A program made the translations under genes and the position numbers. Under the pieces are notes generated by a model. The model ran no database searches and was not told the origin of the DNA. It saw only the letters and a list, made by a program, of their open reading frames with translations. From Okapia johnstoni (lineage: Eukaryota > Chordata > Mammalia > Artiodactyla > Giraffidae): a stretch of DNA of 64,000 nt. Positions 32,935-45,047 of this stretch are shown piece after piece (within the stretch, counting starts at the first letter, position 1; every line of letters begins with the position of its first letter). The stretch is from assembly GCA_024291935.2 (NCBI GenBank), contig CM044320.1, positions 50,100,001 to 50,164,000 on the forward strand. The letters are read 5' to 3'.

Positions 32935-34165
32935 TGGGAAATTTTCAGAGAGTTGGCAAATTAAAGTGGAGAGAGTCTCCACTGCAGATGAGGGTCTCTT
33001 TTCCTCTGGCACGTTTACTGAGGTTGGTGGTCCAGGAGTCACACCATTTCTGAGGCCAACTTCACTATCATGCCAGGAAATGGCTTTGAAAGTGGTCTTT
33101 AAGGACAACACCAGCCCTTAACATCTGAGGCAAAAGAGAGATTAAAGTCACAGGAGACAGACAACTCAGTCTTTAGTATAGTCCAGAATGCCCTTGCTTT
33201 TAGGTGTCCCTCTGACACCTGATGGAGAAGGCAATGGCACCCCACTCCAGTACTCTTGCCTGGAAAATCCCATGGACGGAGAAGCCTGGTAGGCTGCAGT
33301 CCATGGGGTTGTGAAGAGTCGGACACGACTGAGCGACTTCACTTTCACTTTTCCCTTTCGTGCACTGGAGAAGGAAATGGCAACCCACTCCAGTGTTCTT
33401 GCCTGGAGAATCCCAGGGACGGCGGAGCCTGGTGGGCTGCCGTCTATGGGGTCGCACAGAGTTGGACATGACTGAAGCGACTTAGCAGCAGCAGCAGCAG
33501 CTGACACCTGATAACTAATATGTTATCCAGATCAGATTCTTGATAAACATCTTGGTGGGGACTTGCAAGGTCATGCGATCAAACATGGATCAGCTTATCC
33601 ACAGTCTTGGCAGTGTCAGTGGTCAGTGGATGCAGTGACAATATATTGGGCAACAATATGGCCATCACACAAGTTTGCCACCTGTGCTCTTATATGGGCA
33701 GTGATGGTGTGGACTGTGGTCATTGGTCCCTCCGCAATGCTAAAGTTGTCATAAATGACCTTGGCAGGGGAAGCAAGCAAAGTAGATAGTGATACAGAAA
33801 GCACTGTTATCAACCTGGAGGGAGTTATCACAGTTCTCATGGTTCATTATAATCACAAATACAGGAACATTGATAGAGTGGCAGAGATGATGACCCTTTT
33901 GGCTCTATTCTTTAAGTGTGCCTCAGTCTTCTCTAGGGTGTGAAGATACCAGTGAAAACCACCATGTACTTAGCACAAGCATTATCCTTTTTGCTGTTGC
34001 TGGGGTTTTGCTTCTGGAAGATGGAGATGGTCTTCCTATTTATCACACAGTTTTTATTCTCAGCCTTGATCTTGCCCTTCTACTTGCATGGGAGAGTTAT
34101 ATTGGAAAGTGAAGAAGATGTAGTCTGTAAAATGTCACAAGAGGGGACAAAATCCATGGCACATT
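32935..34165 (-). pseudogene. GAPDH: GAPDH processed pseudogene, split by BOV-A2
   Basis: On the minus strand the sequence follows GAPDH mRNA without introns, from about codon 35 (near 34165) through the C-terminus into the start of the 3' UTR (near 32935). The clearest block reads PAKVIYDNFSIAEGPMTTV (33780-33724), matching the region after the active site. Just upstream the catalytic cysteine survives in an A-F-C context, but the following Thr-Thr-Asn-Cys stretch is altered and a frameshift separates it from the next block. Further on, VSCDFN-like sequence is visible at about 33160. Stops and indels are frequent, and a BOV-A2 lies inside (33224-33500). The 5' end is missing and no poly-A tract is clear. 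Lack of introns marks it as an old retrocopy with no glycolytic function. Confidence 0.9.
33224..33500 (+). mobile_element. BOV-A2 SINE inside the GAPDH pseudogene
   Basis: Two Bov-A units joined by 'cttcactttcacttttccct', ending in an AGC tail. Perfect 12-base TSDs 'ctgacacctgat' lie at 33212-33223 and 33501-33512. It inserted after the pseudogene formed. Confidence 0.97.
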
Positions 34166-34284
34166 ATAGTTATATAATTTCTAATGTATTTTCCAGATAA
34201 TCCTTAAGATATGACAGTGTTTGATGACATGGGGGATTTTAAAGCTACTATTGCTTGTACAACAATTAGAATATCCAAGTCACT

Positions 34285-34385
34285 TAAGAAAGAAAGAAGG
34301 AAATGAGGAGAGGAAGGAAATAAGGGAAGGAGAGGGGGAAGGAGAAGGAGGAGGAATAAAAAAATAAATAGAAAAAGGCAAAACA
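34285..34385. repeat. Purine-rich low-complexity tract
   Basis: About 100 bases almost wholly A and G on the plus strand, with mixed GAAA, GGAA and GGAG words, then an A-rich end. Confidence 0.9.
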
Positions 34386-34775
34386 AAAATAAACGCTATA
34401 AAATAAGATGACAGAGTGAGATTAAACAGGTCCCTTATATTTAGTGAATGTAAATGAGTTAAAGAGTTCCATTTTGAGAAGAGATTGTTGCAATAAAATG
34501 CAAACTCTAAATTATGATGTTTGAAAGTGACACATAATTTTGTAAATAAAGAAAAAAATGCTGAAAACTTAAAGTAGAAAGAGCATTTATTATGTGCAAA
34601 ATAAAATGCAGCTGTCAAAAATATTTAAAACAGACAAAGTAGAATTCTAGATAAAATGCATTAGGAGCAAGCGGAATTTTTGTATTGATGAAGTACATAA
34701 TCCATAATAAACATATAGAAATCACAAACCCCTGTTTTCCTGCTTATGATATTTCACTGAAATAAATACACCTCC
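34386..34775. other. Unassigned AT-rich DNA
   Basis: Nothing recognised. Confidence 0.5.
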
Positions 34776-34779
34776 TTCA

Positions 34780-34995
34780 GATGGCAACTAAAATGATATT
34801 TCCTTAAAGAAGTTGTTCCTTACACCCCAAGTTAGATTAGATCCCTCATCTGTGTCTTCCTAGCTTTCTCTAACTTCTTCCCAGCACTTTTCACTTTTCC
34901 ACTCCTTGTCTATCTTGTTCACTAGAATATGAGGTCCATAAGGGAAAGCATTATATCTGTCTTTTAGTTAATATTGTTAATAATATTCTTTAACC
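34780..34995 (+). repeat. L2 fragment
   Basis: 'agaatatgaggtccataagg' and 'ttatatctgtcttttagtta' with the preceding 'cccagcacttttcacttt' fit the L2 3' region. Confidence 0.55.
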
Positions 34996-35559
34996 TGGTA
35001 AATGGAGAAGATGGCAAAGTCAACCTTGAGCAGTCTCAGAAGCAAAATTATTTTCTGCTGATTTTTCTCTTGTGTTTAGTGAGCCACTGCATGAAAGAAC
35101 AATGATCCCCAACTTTATGTTTCATTTGGGTTTAAAATGTATTTAATGAACAGTTTTTTTCTCCAAAGTTGCTATCTGTTGCATGCTATTCAAACTACTA
35201 ACAACTTCTTAACTTTCTGCTTGATAAAGTCGCCTCTGCATTTCTTGGACCTCCTAATAAATATCATGCTTTCGAAAATCTGTTATCCACAATTGAGTAG
35301 TAGAAATTATTTGGAGTGTGCTTTCTCCCCGGCTCCATGATCCATCATGGCCTTGAGTCTTCATTCCTCCAAATCAGGGATGGGTGGCTTTTTAGGGATG
35401 GTCTACCAGGGTCTCTGCCCCTTACTTCCCATCAGACTCTCCTGACAGCTTGCTTCTTTAGGCACTCCTTATAGTTTCCAGGGCAGCTATTTTAAATACT
35501 TCTGTAAATTATTATGTAATTGCTTCCTGCTGTTTTTAAACTGAAGCTGAAAAAAGAAA

Positions 35560-37721
35560 GGCACAAATTACCTGTATCAGGAAATAAACAGGGAATATCA
35601 CCACAAATTCTATAGACATTAAGGTTAATAAAGGAATATTACAAGCCACTCTACCCAAATAAATTTGACAACTAAGGTTAAATGAACCAATTTTTCTTAA
35701 AACACGAACTATTGCAATTCACCCAATATTAAAAAGATAATGTGAATGGTTCTATAGCTACTGAAGAAACTGAATTCATGATTTTTTAATATTTCAAAAA
35801 ATAAATCTCCAAGCTCACATGACTTTGCTGGATAATTATAACAAACATTTAAAGGATTAATTCTAATTGTAAACTATCCTTTGATACCAAACCAGGCAGT
35901 ACATTTAAAGGAAAAACAGACAAATAAAAACCCCAACACCAGAACAGTAAAAATTATAGAGCAATATCCTTCATGAATATAGTAACAAAATTTCTTAAGT
36001 AGGAGCTCAACAATATATGCAAAGGATTATACACTATGACTGATAGAGTTTATTCCAGGTATACAAGATTGGATCAGTGTTTGAAAATCTATAAAGAAGA
36101 AAAAACATATGATCATGTCAATTTAAGGAGAAAAACTTTCAACAGTTCCTTTTCATGATTAAGAAAAAAAAAACTATCAAAAGAGAAATAGAGGAGAACT
36201 TCCTCAACTTGATAAAGAACATCTGCTAAATCCCACCAGCTGACATAATATTTAATAGTGAAAATTTAAATATTTTCCTTCTAAGATCAAAAACAAGGTA
36301 AGGATGTCTTCTTTTTTCACCACTGTTATTCAACATAGTTCTAGAAGTTCTAGCCTGTACCATAAAGAGGGGGAAAGAAAGGGGAAGATGTAAAAGACAT
36401 ACAGATGGGAAAGGAAGAAATACAACTCTTATTTGCAGAGGATAAAATTATCTATGCAGGAAATCCCAAAGAATCTACAAATAATTCTACAATAAGGTCA
36501 GAGGACACAAAATAAACATTGAAAATGAAAACCAGTATAAGATATCACCTGACTTCTGTCAAAATGTTTATTATCAAGAAGACAACAAATAATAAGTGTT
36601 AGCAAGGATGTGTAGAAAAGGGAACCCTTGTACATTGTTGTTGGAAGTGTGAATTCATGCAACCACTATGGAAAACAGTGTGAAGTTTCCTCCAAAAATT
36701 GAAAATAGGAGTACCATGTAACATAGTAGTATCACTCCTGTGTATCCAAAGAAAATGGAAATATTAATTAAAAAGTTATATATGCACTCCTATGCTTATT
36801 GCAGCATTATTTGCAGTAGCCAAGCTATAGAAACAACTTAAGTACTCATCAGTAGATAAAAGGATAAGAAGATAAGACACTACACACATACAATGGAATA
36901 TTAATCATAAAAAATATGAAATCTTGCCATTTGTGGCAACATGGATGGACTCAGAGGGAATTTATGCTAGTGAAGTAAGTCAGACAGAGAAAGACAAATA
37001 CTTTATGATTTCATTTATATGTGGAATCTGAAAAACAAAACAAATGAGCAAACATAACAAAACAGAAACAGAGTCATAGATACAGAAAACAAAATGGTGG
37101 TTGCCAGAAGGGAGGGGATGGGGAGGTTAAGAGGAGTAAAGGGGGATTAAAAGGTTCAAGCTTCCAGCTACAAAATAAAGGCGCTGCTGGATATGAAATG
37201 TACTGTGTGGAGTATATACTCATTAATAACATAGCATCTTTGTATGGTAATGAACGGTAACTGGACTTAGCATGGTGATCATTTTGAAATGTAGATAAAT
37301 ATCAAATCATTGTGCTGTGCACCAGGAGTTACAGTGTATTTAGGTCAGTTATACTGGAAGAGCAAGAAAACTCATAGAAAAAGAGATCAGACTTGTGCTA
37401 CTAGAAGCAGGGGGTCAGGGAAATAGTCAAAAGGTATGAAAATAGTCAAAAGGTACAAATGTCCACTTATGACATTTAAGTATGAAGGGTGAAAGTACAA
37501 TATGATAAATATAATTAACATAGTGTATATTATATGTGAAGGTTGTTAAGAGAGTAAATCCTTAGTTTTCATCACAAGGAAAAATATTGCTTTCTTTTAT
37601 TTTGTATCTCTAGGGGATGATGGATGTTCACTAAACTTATTTTGGTGATCATTTTATGATGTATATAAGTTAAATCATTATGCTGTATACATTCAACTTA
37701 TTCAGTGCTGTATACCAGTCA
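35560..37721 (+). mobile_element. Old L1, ORF2 part to 3' end, decayed
   Basis: The order matches L1 ORF2 and 3' UTR. 'gagcaatatccttcatgaat' is followed by a 'caacatagttctagaagttc' block and the reverse-transcriptase box, now F-A-E-D at about 36435 (usual FADD). Then come 'ggaatattaatcataaaaaa', 'gacagagaaagacaaatact' and 'tggtgatcattttgaaatgt'. A related 3' UTR phrase recurs near 37640 ('tggtgatcattttatgatgt'), suggesting a local duplication or two overlapping elements. Many stops; no function. Confidence 0.75.
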
Positions 37722-37850
37722 CAACTGGAGAAGGAAATGGCAACTCTCTCCAGTATTCTTGTCTGAGAAATACCATGGATAGAGGAGCCTGAACAGCTGT
37801 GGCCCATAGGGTCACAAGAGTCAGACACGACTGAGCAACAGACACACTAT
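37722..37850 (+). mobile_element. Bov-A unit
   Basis: A single unit from 'aactggagaaggaaatggca' to 'agacacgactgagcaacaga', at the end of the old L1. Confidence 0.8.
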
Positions 37851-39615
37851 AGTTTTGCATGGTGTTAAATATATTTGGGGAAAACCAGGAAAAGGTCACA
37901 AGCAGTTTCTCTGTATTATTTCTTCCAACTGCATGTGAATCTACAATTATCTCCAAACAATTAGTTGAAAAAATTGAGCTGTAAAAATAAAAGCAACATG
38001 CACCTTTATTTGTAAGAAGTTTTTCTTTTGCTCACACAGTGTCATGAGCTTCCCGTTTTGGCTGCTCAGGACACATCATTTATAATCCATTGCATAATAA
38101 AACTTCCTGCTGTTCTTGGACTGAAACAAGTCATTTAAAATTATTTTTTTAAAGAAACTAAATTGGGAAATAAAGCTGGCTTTATTTTTAATCTTGGACA
38201 CATTTGAATTTGATTTCAGCATCTTTGAAATATTAATGCATAGATATTTGGTGTGCCTAATTCAAAAAATATTTTTTGCAAGATCATCATGACTATTTTA
38301 ATGCTGAGAGAATCTTCGATAAAAATAAACCTCATGGTTTAGAGGTTAAAGGCTCTAAAGTTCTTCACTGTCTGCACTGAGCCCAGAGCTACTTAACACT
38401 TTTATAAAAGAAAATTAGAATAAAAATCACAGTTTTATTACCCTTTCATGTTTGTGGAGTCTTTCCAGTTAAAGTTTGAATACCTTGTATGAGGAAACTA
38501 ACTCATATGAAGAAATATGTATTACAGACTACTTATAAAGCTTTACACTCATGATTATATATGTTAAATACTAGGAATACACTAACAGTTTTACCATTTT
38601 CTCTTTTATTGGAAGATGAATATATATGTTATCCATACATAGCCAAATATCTCCACACAAAAATTAAATTAATTGCAGACATAAAGGCAGGAAATATGAA
38701 TATTTTTAAAAATTCTATGCTTCAATAAAATACCTTGTGCCTCTAAGAGTTTAATACATAACTGATTTAGATTCTGTTTGTTCCTATTTCCCATACACGT
38801 GTGCTTTTTTCAACACCTTTTAAAACAATGGTTTTTAAAAAATCAGTGCTGTCATTAGACTGAAGAGTAGGAAAATTGCTCATTGATGTGAAGCGAGGAA
38901 CTCAAGAACCATGAGTCTCTTGTCTCTGCTTGTAACTTTATGTTTACTTTTTTTTTAACCTTTAGTGTGATATCCTGGGGGATAAAAGCAATCAATTTGA
39001 AATTCCATAAATCTATGTTTTAGTTTCAGCTCTCCTACTTTTAAACTGTGAGGCTATCTTTAAATCTGAACTTCATTGTAAAATAGAAAGAGTAATAGTT
39101 ACTTTTAATATTAACCTTTTACGTTTAAATAAGATAACAAATCTCGAGCTCCTGGAAGAATGTCTACTCTTCTTAGGCACTCAATATTTACTCACATCCA
39201 CTTTAACTTCCTCCTCATGGTGGCACTTTTTTTTCCCTCTTCAACCATAATCTATCTATAGAGGAGAGGAGTAGTATTTTGCTTGCCTGAAGATAAGATC
39301 TGTATCTTTAGAAAAAGGTCTTAATCATTATTAACTATTGTATTCATGATAAAAATTGGACATTTAAAATTTTTCCTTTTACGACAAAGAAAGAAAATAT
39401 AAACTGCTTTCAATTTGCATGATGTGTAATAATAAGTTTAATAATGTCTACTCTCTACTGTAGTGTTGTCTACACTCTCTCATATCCCTTCTTTGTACTG
39501 TTTTAAAAGTGATGGACAGAAATATGAGAATTCTAACTCAATATACATAACTGAGCCCAAGTATTTGCATCTTCTCCTTCCTTACAGCAATTAAAATGGT
39601 AAAATAAATATAAAA
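37851..39615. other. Mostly unassigned AT-rich DNA
   Basis: A MIR-like trace in reverse may lie at 38965-39090. Nothing else recognised. Confidence 0.4.
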
Positions 39616-39616
39616 A

Positions 39617-39826
39617 TAAGAATAGTGCAGTGGTAAAGAATCAATCTGTCAATGCAGGAGACCCAAGAGACGAAGGTTCAGTCCCTGGGTCAGGAAGATC
39701 CCCTGGAGTAGGAAATGGCAATCCACTGCAGTATTGTTGCCTGGAGAATCCCATGGACAGAGGAGCCTGGCGAGCTACAGCCCACGGAGTCTCAAAGAGT
39801 TGGACACTACTGAGCACAGCACAGCA
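39617..39826 (+). mobile_element. Bov-tA SINE
   Basis: It starts inside the tRNA-like head ('cagtggtaaagaatcaatct') and keeps the whole Bov-A unit to 'gttggacactactgagcaca'. Confidence 0.88.
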
Positions 39827-40976
39827 GTGATGAAAAGCAGGGAGTGATGCTATTAGAGGCATTTGGGAACTTTTGGAACATAAAAACAAATGGTGTTGGA
39901 TTTAGCTAGGGATTAGTCTGGGCAAACAAAACACCTCAGCAGTATGACCTCAACGTGAAGCAGTTGACTTTATTTTCCTGCCACATGGTAATAACTGTCT
40001 CAGGAAGGTGAAGTCAGCTAAAGCCCCTGCTGTGGGAATTGGAGCAGGAAAGAGAAATGAAGCAGTATCCTACATCATCAAAAATGGTTTACCAAGAATG
40101 CCAAATATTTGAGGAAAATTGGCAACCAAAAAGAAAGGAACCAAGATCAATGGATAGAATAAATGACCTTTCAGAAAACAAAAATTAATGCCAGAGATAG
40201 ATTGGAATTGGTTTCCTCAGAATGATTTGGAAGGTTATTGAATTCAGAAAAGAACAGGCTATTTTTTTAAGGGAAATCATTTTTTTTTTAACTTAGAAAA
40301 CAAAAAAAATATTGAAAATTAAATATAAGATCGTCACTTCTGAAGTTCTAACAACATGTGTAAATGTTTCATGCCTTATCTTATTTGTTCACTGATGTAT
40401 TCTTGAAAGCCTAGAACAGTGCCTGACACATGGCTTATGGTAGAATTTTTTGAGTAAATTATAGAACATCAAATAGTAGACTATCTCAGAGTATAAAATA
40501 AGAAAGATTGTAGAGATTCAGTATCCATTTATTATGAACTCTAGAAGTAGGAGGAGAAGCCACAACAGTAATTAAGAAAGGGTAGTATTAGCACAGGAAT
40601 AGATCAGTAGAAATACAGTAGAGAACAAAAATGTAAACCCAGTCTATATTTAGAAAGTAGTACGTGATAAAGGTGGCATTTTAAATCAGTAAAGAAAAAA
40701 TGATGGTATTGGGACAGTAGGCTATCATTGGTGGAAAAATTACTTATAATTAAAATTGTCACCATATACCAAATACACAAAATATTTCAGGTTGATTAAA
40801 ATCCTAAAAGAAAATGCCACTGGTCTAGCTTCCCATTTTTACAACCCCACCTCATCCCCATTTTAAAAAATATAAGAAAGCATCTAATTTTTTTGCCGCT
40901 GACTTGACAGTATATTGCTTTGTGTTGATATAATTTATCAATGGGCCAGTGTCTAGGAAGTCTATGATCTCCAGGT
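39827..40976. other. Unassigned DNA
   Basis: An L2-like phrase 'cctagaacagtgcctgacac' at about 40410 hints at an L2 tail. Otherwise nothing is recognised. Confidence 0.4.
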
Positions 40977-40989
40977 ATTTCTGCTGATG

Positions 40990-41202
40990 AAAGTGAAAGT
41001 GTTAGTCACTCAGTCATGTCCAACTCTTTGCGACCATATGAACTGTAGTACACAGGCTCCTCTATCCATGGAATTATCCAGGCAAGAATATTGGAGTGGG
41101 TAGCCACTCCTTTCTGCAGGGGCTCTTACCAACCCAAGGATCAAACCCGCGTCTCCTGTATTGCAGGTGGATTTTTTGTCATGTGAGCCACCAGGGAAGC
41201 CC
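40990..41202 (-). mobile_element. Bov-tA SINE, antisense
   Basis: Complete, with near-perfect 13-base TSDs 'atttctgctgatg' (40977-40989) and 'atttctgctaatg' (41203-41215). Confidence 0.93.
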
Positions 41203-41215
41203 ATTTCTGCTAATG

Positions 41216-41665
41216 CCACTCATTATTTTTCTGACATTCATCCATCTTCTCTGGGAACTCATTTTGAACCTCAGTTTTGCTTGGATAATTTAATGTCATT
41301 ATTGACTTTTGTTAGCATCACTTTTTCTTTTTGCTGACACCAATATATCCATTTAGTCCTATTTGGCATTTTGTTAGGAGGTTGATGAGGTCCCTTTATA
41401 ATTAAATTAAGTGAATTAAAATGATTTAAAGTCCACTTAAATTCAAGTGTAAGTGGACTTTTTAAAAAACTGTCCATTAGTTTAAATAATTTGAAAATAA
41501 CAGAGGAGTAAACAGAAGTGGATATTTGAAACTTAGATTCCAATCTAGAGAAAATTTAGAAGTAAACGTAAACATTACCTAAATCTCATCCTAGTTAGGA
41601 ATTTGGGGCTCTCATTTTATTCATATGTGCATCATATCTATCTGGTTTATAGTAATGCCATTAAA
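41216..41665. other. Unassigned AT-rich DNA
   Basis: Nothing recognised. Confidence 0.5.
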
Positions 41666-41667
41666 TT

Positions 41668-41812
41668 CCCTCGGTTGGGAAGATTCCCTGGAGGAGGAAA
41701 TAGCAACCCACTCCGCTATCTTTGCCTGGAGAATCCCATTGACAGAGGAGCCTGGTGGGCTACAGCCCATGGGGTTGCAAAGAGTTGGACATGACTGAAG
41801 CAACTTAGCACG
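41668..41812 (+). mobile_element. Bov-tA, head-truncated
   Basis: Only the end of the tRNA-like head ('ggttgggaagattccctgga') and a full Bov-A unit remain. Confidence 0.85.
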
Positions 41813-42600
41813 CATTGCATCAGAATGTTGTATTTCATTTATATCTCTGTACAGCATAGACATATTCTTAGGAACTTGATTCTGACTGATGAAGAGAATC
41901 CAAAATAAGGGTAGGGGATGCATGCTATTCTGTATGTGACACCAGTAAATTCACACATTAGTCTGTTTGTGGTAATAACTAAGATCCACTGGCTTCATTG
42001 ATGTGGGACCAGTGCTGTGTCAATAGACTTCATGCTAACAAAACCCCATGTTTGGATTTTAATACTCTTGCATAACTGTCTAAAATTCTTAATTCTTATC
42101 TTTGTATTTGTATTTCTGTAAGCAAAGTCAGTGGGATAATGGAGTATGTGCTGGGGTTTAGAGCCTTGGCTCATCTGTGATCCCACCACCCTCCATCTCC
42201 CCACATTACTAAGTAACACCTGATCCCCCAACCCCACTGCTCCCAGCCAGCCCGCCAATTGCTGACATAGCACTGATACCATGAGTGTGGGGATGGTCAA
42301 GTTTGAGTATATGTACTGAGTTGCAGGGAAAAACCCCTGGATGCCTGTGAAGGTCTGCTCTCATCCTGTAAGTGTCCTTGTGTCCAAGGGAATGTGACAG
42401 TACATTGCAAATAAAGCCACCATGGCAGATCTAGAGAAAGACTATGGAATAAAGGGAAAACTTTTTCCCTGCTTTTGGAACAAAGAGCCCCACATTTCCA
42501 TTTTGGCCTGGGTCCAGCAATTCCATGTAACTGGCCTTGACTCACAATCATTCATGTGTCTACTTAGTTTCAGGTCCTCAGAAATATTTCCTAATCAGTA
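41813..42600. other. Unassigned DNA
   Basis: A C-rich stretch at 42180-42250. No exon or repeat recognised. Confidence 0.45.
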
Positions 42601-42604
42601 CATA

Positions 42605-43257
42605 ACAGGGATCACCAACTTATTCTCTGGTGTAGAACCAGAGAGTAAAATAGTTTAGGCTTTGTGAGTCATATGGTCTCTGTTGCAACTATTCAACTCT
42701 GCTACCATACCATGAAGACAGCCATAGACAATATAAACTTTAAAATATATATATATTATTTATTTCTGGCTATCCTGGTTCTTTATTGCTGCCATCAGCT
42801 TTTTCTAGTTTCAGTGAGAGGGGGCTACTCTCTAGTTGACATGCACAGGCTTCTTCTTGCAGTAGATTCTCTTGTTGCAGAGCACAAGTTCTAGGCACTT
42901 GGGCTTCAGTAGTTGTGGTGCAAGGGCACAGTTGCCTTGCGTCAGGTGAAATCCTAGTTCTGGACTGGGGATCAAACCTGTGTCCCCTCCATTAGCAGGC
43001 AGACTCTCAACCACCAGACCACCAGAGAAGTCCCTATGTATAATTAAATGCTTATAAGTGAATGAGCATGGACTATGTTCTGATAAAACTTTATTTAAAG
43101 ACATTGCAATTTGGGTTTATATAATTTTCACCTGTCACTAATATTATTTTCCTATTTTTTTTCCCCAGCCATTAAAAGATGTAAAAATATTCTTAGCTCA
43201 CAGGCTTTACACAAATAGTCAGAAGCCTGGGTTTGGCACGTGATCTATAGTTGCTGA
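42605..43257 (+). mobile_element. hAT-type DNA element (MER-like), split by CHR SINE
   Basis: 'agtaaaatagtttaggcttt', 'catatggtctctgttgcaac' and 'agccatagacaatataaac' are typical of an old non-autonomous MER element that I place in the hAT group. After a SINE, it resumes with 'gataaaactttatttaaaga' and ends near 'gatctatagttgctgac'. The subfamily name is uncertain. Confidence 0.6.
42752..43034 (-). mobile_element. CHR-type tRNA SINE, antisense
   Basis: 'tttctagtttcagtgagagg', 'ttcttgcagtagattctctt' and 'ggcttcagtagttgtggtgc' to 'accagaccaccagagaagtc' follow the cetartiodactyl CHR SINE in reverse. Confidence 0.8.
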
Positions 43258-43700
43258 CTCTAGTTAAGTAAATATGTGTGGGAGCAAGTCCTTTGGAAGC
43301 TAGGACTATATGAATGCTGGCCACAAGGCGGGAGAGGCATTTTAGAGGCCACACTTATTGTAGACATTGAAATTTGACAAATTCCATTTGCAATTTCAAT
43401 GAATTTGTAAAAATATTTTTTTTCTTATACTGAATGGCTTAGCAGGATTCCATCAGAATAGTTTTTTTAAAAAAGATAGAATCTATTAAAGGTTTAAGCA
43501 AATATTCCAGACTCATCCTCTTTTATCTCCATTTTTAATATCTCTATCATCTTTTTATTTTTTTTCTCCCATTGTTATTATTTCCCCCCATAGATATCTC
43601 TTTTTAATTCTGCCTCTGCCCTTTGTGTTTTTGAGGTACCATCTGTTTGTCTATAGGTCTGAATACATGAACATTCTTTCTAATCTAAGTCCTTCCTGCT
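43258..43700. other. Unassigned DNA
   Basis: T-rich; nothing recognised. Confidence 0.45.
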
Positions 43701-43704
43701 AACT

Positions 43705-43875
43705 ACTTATGTAATCTGGAGAGATGTGGTGCAGAGGGAGATGGAAGGCGGGTTCAAGAGAGAGGGGACATGTATGAATGTGGCTGATCCATGCTGATGT
43801 ATAGCAAAGACCATCACAATATTGTAAAGCAATTGTCCTCCATTTGAAATAAATAAATAAAAATTTAAAATATTT
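43705..43875 (+). mobile_element. Bovine L1 3' tail
   Basis: 'gggacatgtatgaatgtggc' to 'aatattgtaaagcaattgtc' and an A-rich tail is the very end of bovine L1. Confidence 0.75.
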
Positions 43876-43884
43876 CTATTATTT

Positions 43885-44112
43885 CATTTTTTAATGTTTA
43901 TTTACTTATTTTTATTTATGTATTTGGCTGTGTTGGGTCTCAGTTGTGCCAGGCAGGATCTTTTGCTGTGGCATGCTCAGGCTCTGTGGCTGTGGCATGG
44001 GGGCTCAGTTGTCCTGTGGCATGTGGCATCCCAGTTCCCTGACCAGGTATCCAGCCTGACTCCCATGCTTGGAAGGAGGATTCTTAACCACTGGACCACC
44101 AGGGAAATCCCA
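43885..44112 (-). mobile_element. CHR-type tRNA SINE, antisense
   Basis: 'tatttggctgtgttgggtct', 'cctgaccaggtatccagcct' and 'cttaaccactggaccaccag' mark a CHR-type SINE in reverse. Confidence 0.8.
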
Positions 44113-44456
44113 CTGCTTCTGTAATCCTGAGTAGATCATTTAACCTCCCTGAGCCACTGCGTTCTGTGCTAGTTAGAGTAAGTAGTTCTAGGACCACCAC
44201 AGACAAACACAGAATCTCAGTAGTTTCACATAGAGAATGTTTACTTCAGCTTCTCATAAAGCCCAATGTGGGTTGACTGACCTCCCTTCATCTTGAAACT
44301 ACATCATCTGGTGAGTAAGAGGGATAGAGAAGGCTTACTTCTACTAACAAGTCAATTAATCAGTTACATGACCTCAACCTAAATGCACATAAGGCTGAGG
44401 AATAAAAGAGAATCTATGCTTATGGTTTTGTTGAGTACTAAAATGATCCCTTAAAA

Positions 44457-44682
44457 CAGAGATTGGCTAACAATTTCTCTAAAGAAACAGATAGTAAATA
44501 TTTTAGGTGTTGTGGATAATATGGCCTCTGTTACAGCTATTGAAATCTATCATTGCAGTGTTGAGAAAAGTTGTAGACAATAAGTGAATGAATGAACATA
44601 GTTTTATTCCAATAAAACTTTATTTTCATTATCAGGAGACAGGCCAGACTTGGGCCACAGGCCATAGTTTGCTGATCCCTTT
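44457..44682 (+). mobile_element. hAT-type DNA element, second copy
   Basis: Same element as 42605-43257 but uninterrupted: 'agatagtaaatattttaggt', 'aatatggcctctgttacagc', 'ccaataaaactttattttca', 'ccatagtttgctgatccct'. Confidence 0.65.
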
Positions 44683-45045
44683 CTTAGAGCATGACTAACA
44701 TATAATGATTCTCATTTTCCATCGCCTCAGATGCTCAGGGAACTTTGGGCAATGGCCCCTCACTACCTCAATGTTCCTTAAGCTGACTCATGATAACTAT
44801 AGATAGTTATGAATAACCAAATAAGAATGAGATCAGATGATCACCGATCACTGATTTCTTCCCATTGGAATTTCCATTAGCCTCTCTCCTTTCCTCTTGA
44901 TATGTTATCTGAAGATTTAAGCTATGCTACAGTGAAATCAGAGTACTCTGCTCAAAGAAAGAAAGAAAGGTAAATATCATGTAGATTTGCATAATCATAT
45001 AGACTAAGAAGTTTATACTGAGTCCCAAGAGCATACAGGCATCAG
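44683..45045. other. Unassigned DNA
   Basis: Only a short GAAA run near 44957 stands out. Confidence 0.45.
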
Positions 45046-45047
45046 TG

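Noticed and set aside
33607..34200. Plus-strand open frames of 60-86 codons with hydrophobic runs
   Set aside because: They are antisense shadows of the GAPDH retrocopy.
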